DNA of 64,000 bases from the NCBI RefSeq assembly GCF_000730565.1, contig NZ_BBIQ01000006.1, positions 1 through 64,000 on the forward strand, written 5' to 3'. Source of the stretch: Pseudomonas fulva NBRC 16637 = DSM 17717. Lineage in GTDB: Bacteria > Pseudomonadota > Gammaproteobacteria > Pseudomonadales > Pseudomonadaceae. Under the pieces are notes generated by a model. The model ran no database searches. It had not been told where the DNA came from and worked only from the letters and a program-made list of their open reading frames with translations. This document shows, one piece after another, positions 62,160 to 64,000 of the stretch; the stretch's first letter is position 1, and each line of letters starts with the position of its first letter. A program made the position numbers and the translations under genes.

Positions 62160-62978
62160 CTAGTACAGACGTGTGCAGCTCATGGACGTGATCTTCATGG
62201 GCACTACGTAACGCGTAAAGTCACTGGTGTTGACCGAAGGCGGCTTGCGCCCCAGGTCGACGGCAGCTTGCGGCTCCAGCAACGCTTCACACTTGATGGA
62301 CTCACCAAGGTCAGTCTGTCGCCTGACGGCGGTGGCCCGCATCTGGACGCCATCGGCCGGATCGCTGAACACCACCGGTGCCGGAGCTGGCGTTGCCCTG
62401 AGGGCGTAGTCCTCACTTTTGCCCTGGCCCAGGAACCCGAGGGTGACAAACGGTGTGCCTGCCTTGTCATAGCGGGGGATGACACCTACTCGCGTTTTAA
62501 ACTGCTTCTGCGCGGCGAGCTGCCCAATGACCCGGCGCGTGAGCGAATCCCAATAGGGGTGATGCGGGCCATCCAGTTCGCCGACAGGGGCTGCGCGGTC
62601 GTAGGGTTTACCAATCGCCTTGAGGTCCTGCTGCCTGGCCAGGTAGCGAATCCTGCAGCTGTCGTCGATCTTGGTCGCGAGTGGTTTGCCGGACTTGGCG
62701 CTGTAGAACAAGGCTGCAGTGCACTCGGCGTCGAACCTGCCGCCCAGGTAGAGGTACTCGCCACTGCTCGAGGGCAAGGTGGCAATCAAGTCCAGCTCAC
62801 TGCCAGCACTGCCAGCAATTCCGTTGGCCATGGCCGAAGGCATCATCGATGTCAGTGAGCTGACCGTGTCGTCGGAAAAACGAACCTTGGTACGACCGTC
62901 GGGCATTTGCTCGGTCGTGACGCAGCCGGTCAGGGCCATGGCGGCCAGCATGGGCAGGAGGAATCTACACAGGGTCAT
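62160..62978 (-). CDS. Lipoprotein of unknown function
   Basis: The 272-residue protein has a lipoprotein signal (RFLLPMLAAMALTGC, lipobox LTGC, Cys19). The mature part has FDAECTAALFYSA, DDSCRIRYLARQQ and a C-terminal SMSCTRLY with further cysteines. It is probably anchored to the outer membrane, as residue +2 after the Cys is Val rather than Asp. I recognise no family. Confidence 0.8.
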   Translation of the reverse strand: MTLCRFLLPMLAAMALTGCVTTEQMPDGRTKVRFSDDTVSSLTSMMPSAMANGIAGSAGSELDLIATLPSSSGEYLYLGGRFDAECTAALFYSAKSGKPLATKIDDSCRIRYLARQQDLKAIGKPYDRAAPVGELDGPHHPYWDSLTRRVIGQLAAQKQFKTRVGVIPRYDKAGTPFVTLGFLGQGKSEDYALRATPAPAPVVFSDPADGVQMRATAVRRQTDLGESIKCEALLEPQAAVDLGRKPPSVNTSDFTRYVVPMKITSMSCTRLY

Positions 62979-63140
62979 GGGGACGTATCCTTACTCTGGA
63001 AAATCGAAGCAGGCGCAGCGAGAAAAGCGCCTCACATCCGTGTCGTTGACAGCGACGCCCAGACGGGCGAGGCGCGATTTTCCATCATTCGGTAGGGGGG
63101 TGCCAGTGTGTATGCTCGGCCGGTTTGGCCGGGCCATTGG

Positions 63141-63166
63141 ATGCGTCGGCCGCAAAGCGGCCCCAG
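63141..63166. repeat. Partial REP element
   Basis: ATGCGTCGGCCGCAAAGCGG is a truncated core of the REP family seen elsewhere in the window. It lies in the 257-base gap between the lipoprotein and permease genes, where I see no gene. Confidence 0.6.
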
Positions 63167-63234
63167 CACCCTGAGTTGCGAAGCTGATAACCCTGAGGCC
63201 GCATCGCAGCCTCGAGGCTCCAGCAAAGCTCATC

Positions 63235-64000
63235 TCAACCCAACGACCGCGCCCCCACAGGCTGCGCATGACCGCGTGTCGTCACGATACCCAGGAAGGA
63301 AATCAGGATCGCAAGCCCCAGCGTGGCGCTCACTTCCGCCCGGTGCTCGGGCGTGTACATCATCACCGCCAAGGCCAGGGCAATGAAGATGATCACCGCC
63401 CAGGTCAACCAGGGGAACAGCCACATGCGGAACTTGAGCTCAGTATTCTCCCGCTCAAGACGGCGACGCATGCGCAGTTGGGAGATGGCGATGACCATGT
63501 AGACCAGCAGCGCGATGGCACCTGAGCTTGCCAGCAGGAACTCGAACACGCCCTTGGGTGCGAAGTAGTTGAGCACGGCGATGGATGCACCGATCAGGGT
63601 GCTGCCGAACACCGCAGCACGGGGTACGCCGACCTTGGACGTGTGTTTGAGCATTGCCGGCGCATCGCCACGCTTGGCCAGCGAATACATCATGCGCGAG
63701 GCGATGTAGATCGAGGAGTTCATGCAGCTGGTGACCGCTACCAGCACCACCAGGTCGACCAGCAAGGCCGCATTGGGGATGTTCATGATTTCCAGTGCAC
63801 GCTGATACGAGCCCACCACAGCCAACTGTGGGTCGTTCCACGGCACGACGGAAATGATCACGAAGATGGAGAGGATGTAGAAGGTACTGATGCGCCAGAT
63901 GACCGAACGGGTGGCCTTGGCGATGTTGCGCGAAGGATCGCTCGACTCCGAAGCGGCGATGGTCACTGCCTCCGTGCCGATGAAGCTGAACATCACAGTG
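63235..64000 (-). CDS. Amino acid permease (APC superfamily, GabP-like), C-terminal part
   Basis: The visible ~255 residues are the C-terminal two-thirds of an amino acid/proton symporter of the AAT family. FSFIGTEAVTIAASESSDP is the conserved helix 6 region; about seven more membrane segments follow, with SRMMYSLAKRGDAP and FGSTLIGASIAVLNYFAP between them. GABA and proline permeases have this pattern. The gene runs off the right edge, so the start and the N-terminal helices are not in the window. Confidence 0.88.
   Translation of the reverse strand, partial: TVMFSFIGTEAVTIAASESSDPSRNIAKATRSVIWRISTFYILSIFVIISVVPWNDPQLAVVGSYQRALEIMNIPNAALLVDLVVLVAVTSCMNSSIYIASRMMYSLAKRGDAPAMLKHTSKVGVPRAAVFGSTLIGASIAVLNYFAPKGVFEFLLASSGAIALLVYMVIAISQLRMRRRLERENTELKFRMWLFPWLTWAVIIFIALALAVMMYTPEHRAEVSATLGLAILISFLGIVTTRGHAQPVGARSLG

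Overview
The window reads as chromosomal DNA of a Pseudomonas of the putida group. The evidence is the high-GC coding style, the tmRNA with tag ANDENYEGYALAA, the putida-type REP elements (GGAGCGGCCT...GCGATGGGCC), the paired Pseudomonas small-protein families, and an itaconate operon laid out like that of P. aeruginosa. All coordinates and domain calls come from reading the sequence; no database search was run.

Left part, 0.2-13.7 kb: a compact, PLP-rich gene set that looks like a small-molecule biosynthetic locus. A leftward operon (serC-like, BenE transporter, YggS-type PLP protein, class III aminotransferase, glyA) diverges from a MocR regulator. An unusual SHMT paralogue, in which the catalytic lysine is alanine, stands alone. 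A rightward set follows: MFS exporter, AurF-type diiron N-oxygenase, ferredoxin-reductase/ferredoxin fusion, class I glutamine amidotransferase and ABM monooxygenase.

Middle part, 14.3-38 kb: tmRNA (ssrA, 14329-14720) is followed by two integrase remnants and a defence-rich island. It holds an OLD-type ATPase/TOPRIM protein; a tight four-gene operon (unknown small protein, PfkB-nucleoside deoxyribosyltransferase fusion, QueC-like enzyme, SagB-like nitroreductase); a converging HhH DNA glycosylase plus Dam-type methylase; a type I restriction system (hsdR, AlbA/Schlafen-like gene, hsdM, hsdS) with an Mrr nuclease; then a second Mrr nuclease and a NERD protein. The last two lie between two near-identical copies of a leader-plus-two-small-genes unit. 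That leader carries a cloverleaf-like fold and a heptamer that can pair with either of two other segments, with concerted changes between copies. The 17.8-22.1 kb gene set is the best candidate for an undescribed system, and the leader is the best candidate for an undescribed structured element.

Right part, 38-64 kb: a DTG-motif rhodopsin with its retinal-forming Blh partner but no carotenoid genes in view; a periplasmic argininosuccinate-lyase-like protein; an itaconate uptake and degradation operon (TRAP transporter, ccl, ict, MmgE/PrpD, acyl-CoA dehydrogenase, ich) with a divergent LysR regulator and a perfect operator-like dyad; an orphan NERD-helicase; a TonB-dependent siderophore receptor; a six-gene stressosome-type operon (RsbR, RsbS, RsbT, RsbX/SpoIIE-like, histidine kinase, hybrid kinase); two exported small proteins; and the C-terminal part of an amino acid permease cut by the window edge.
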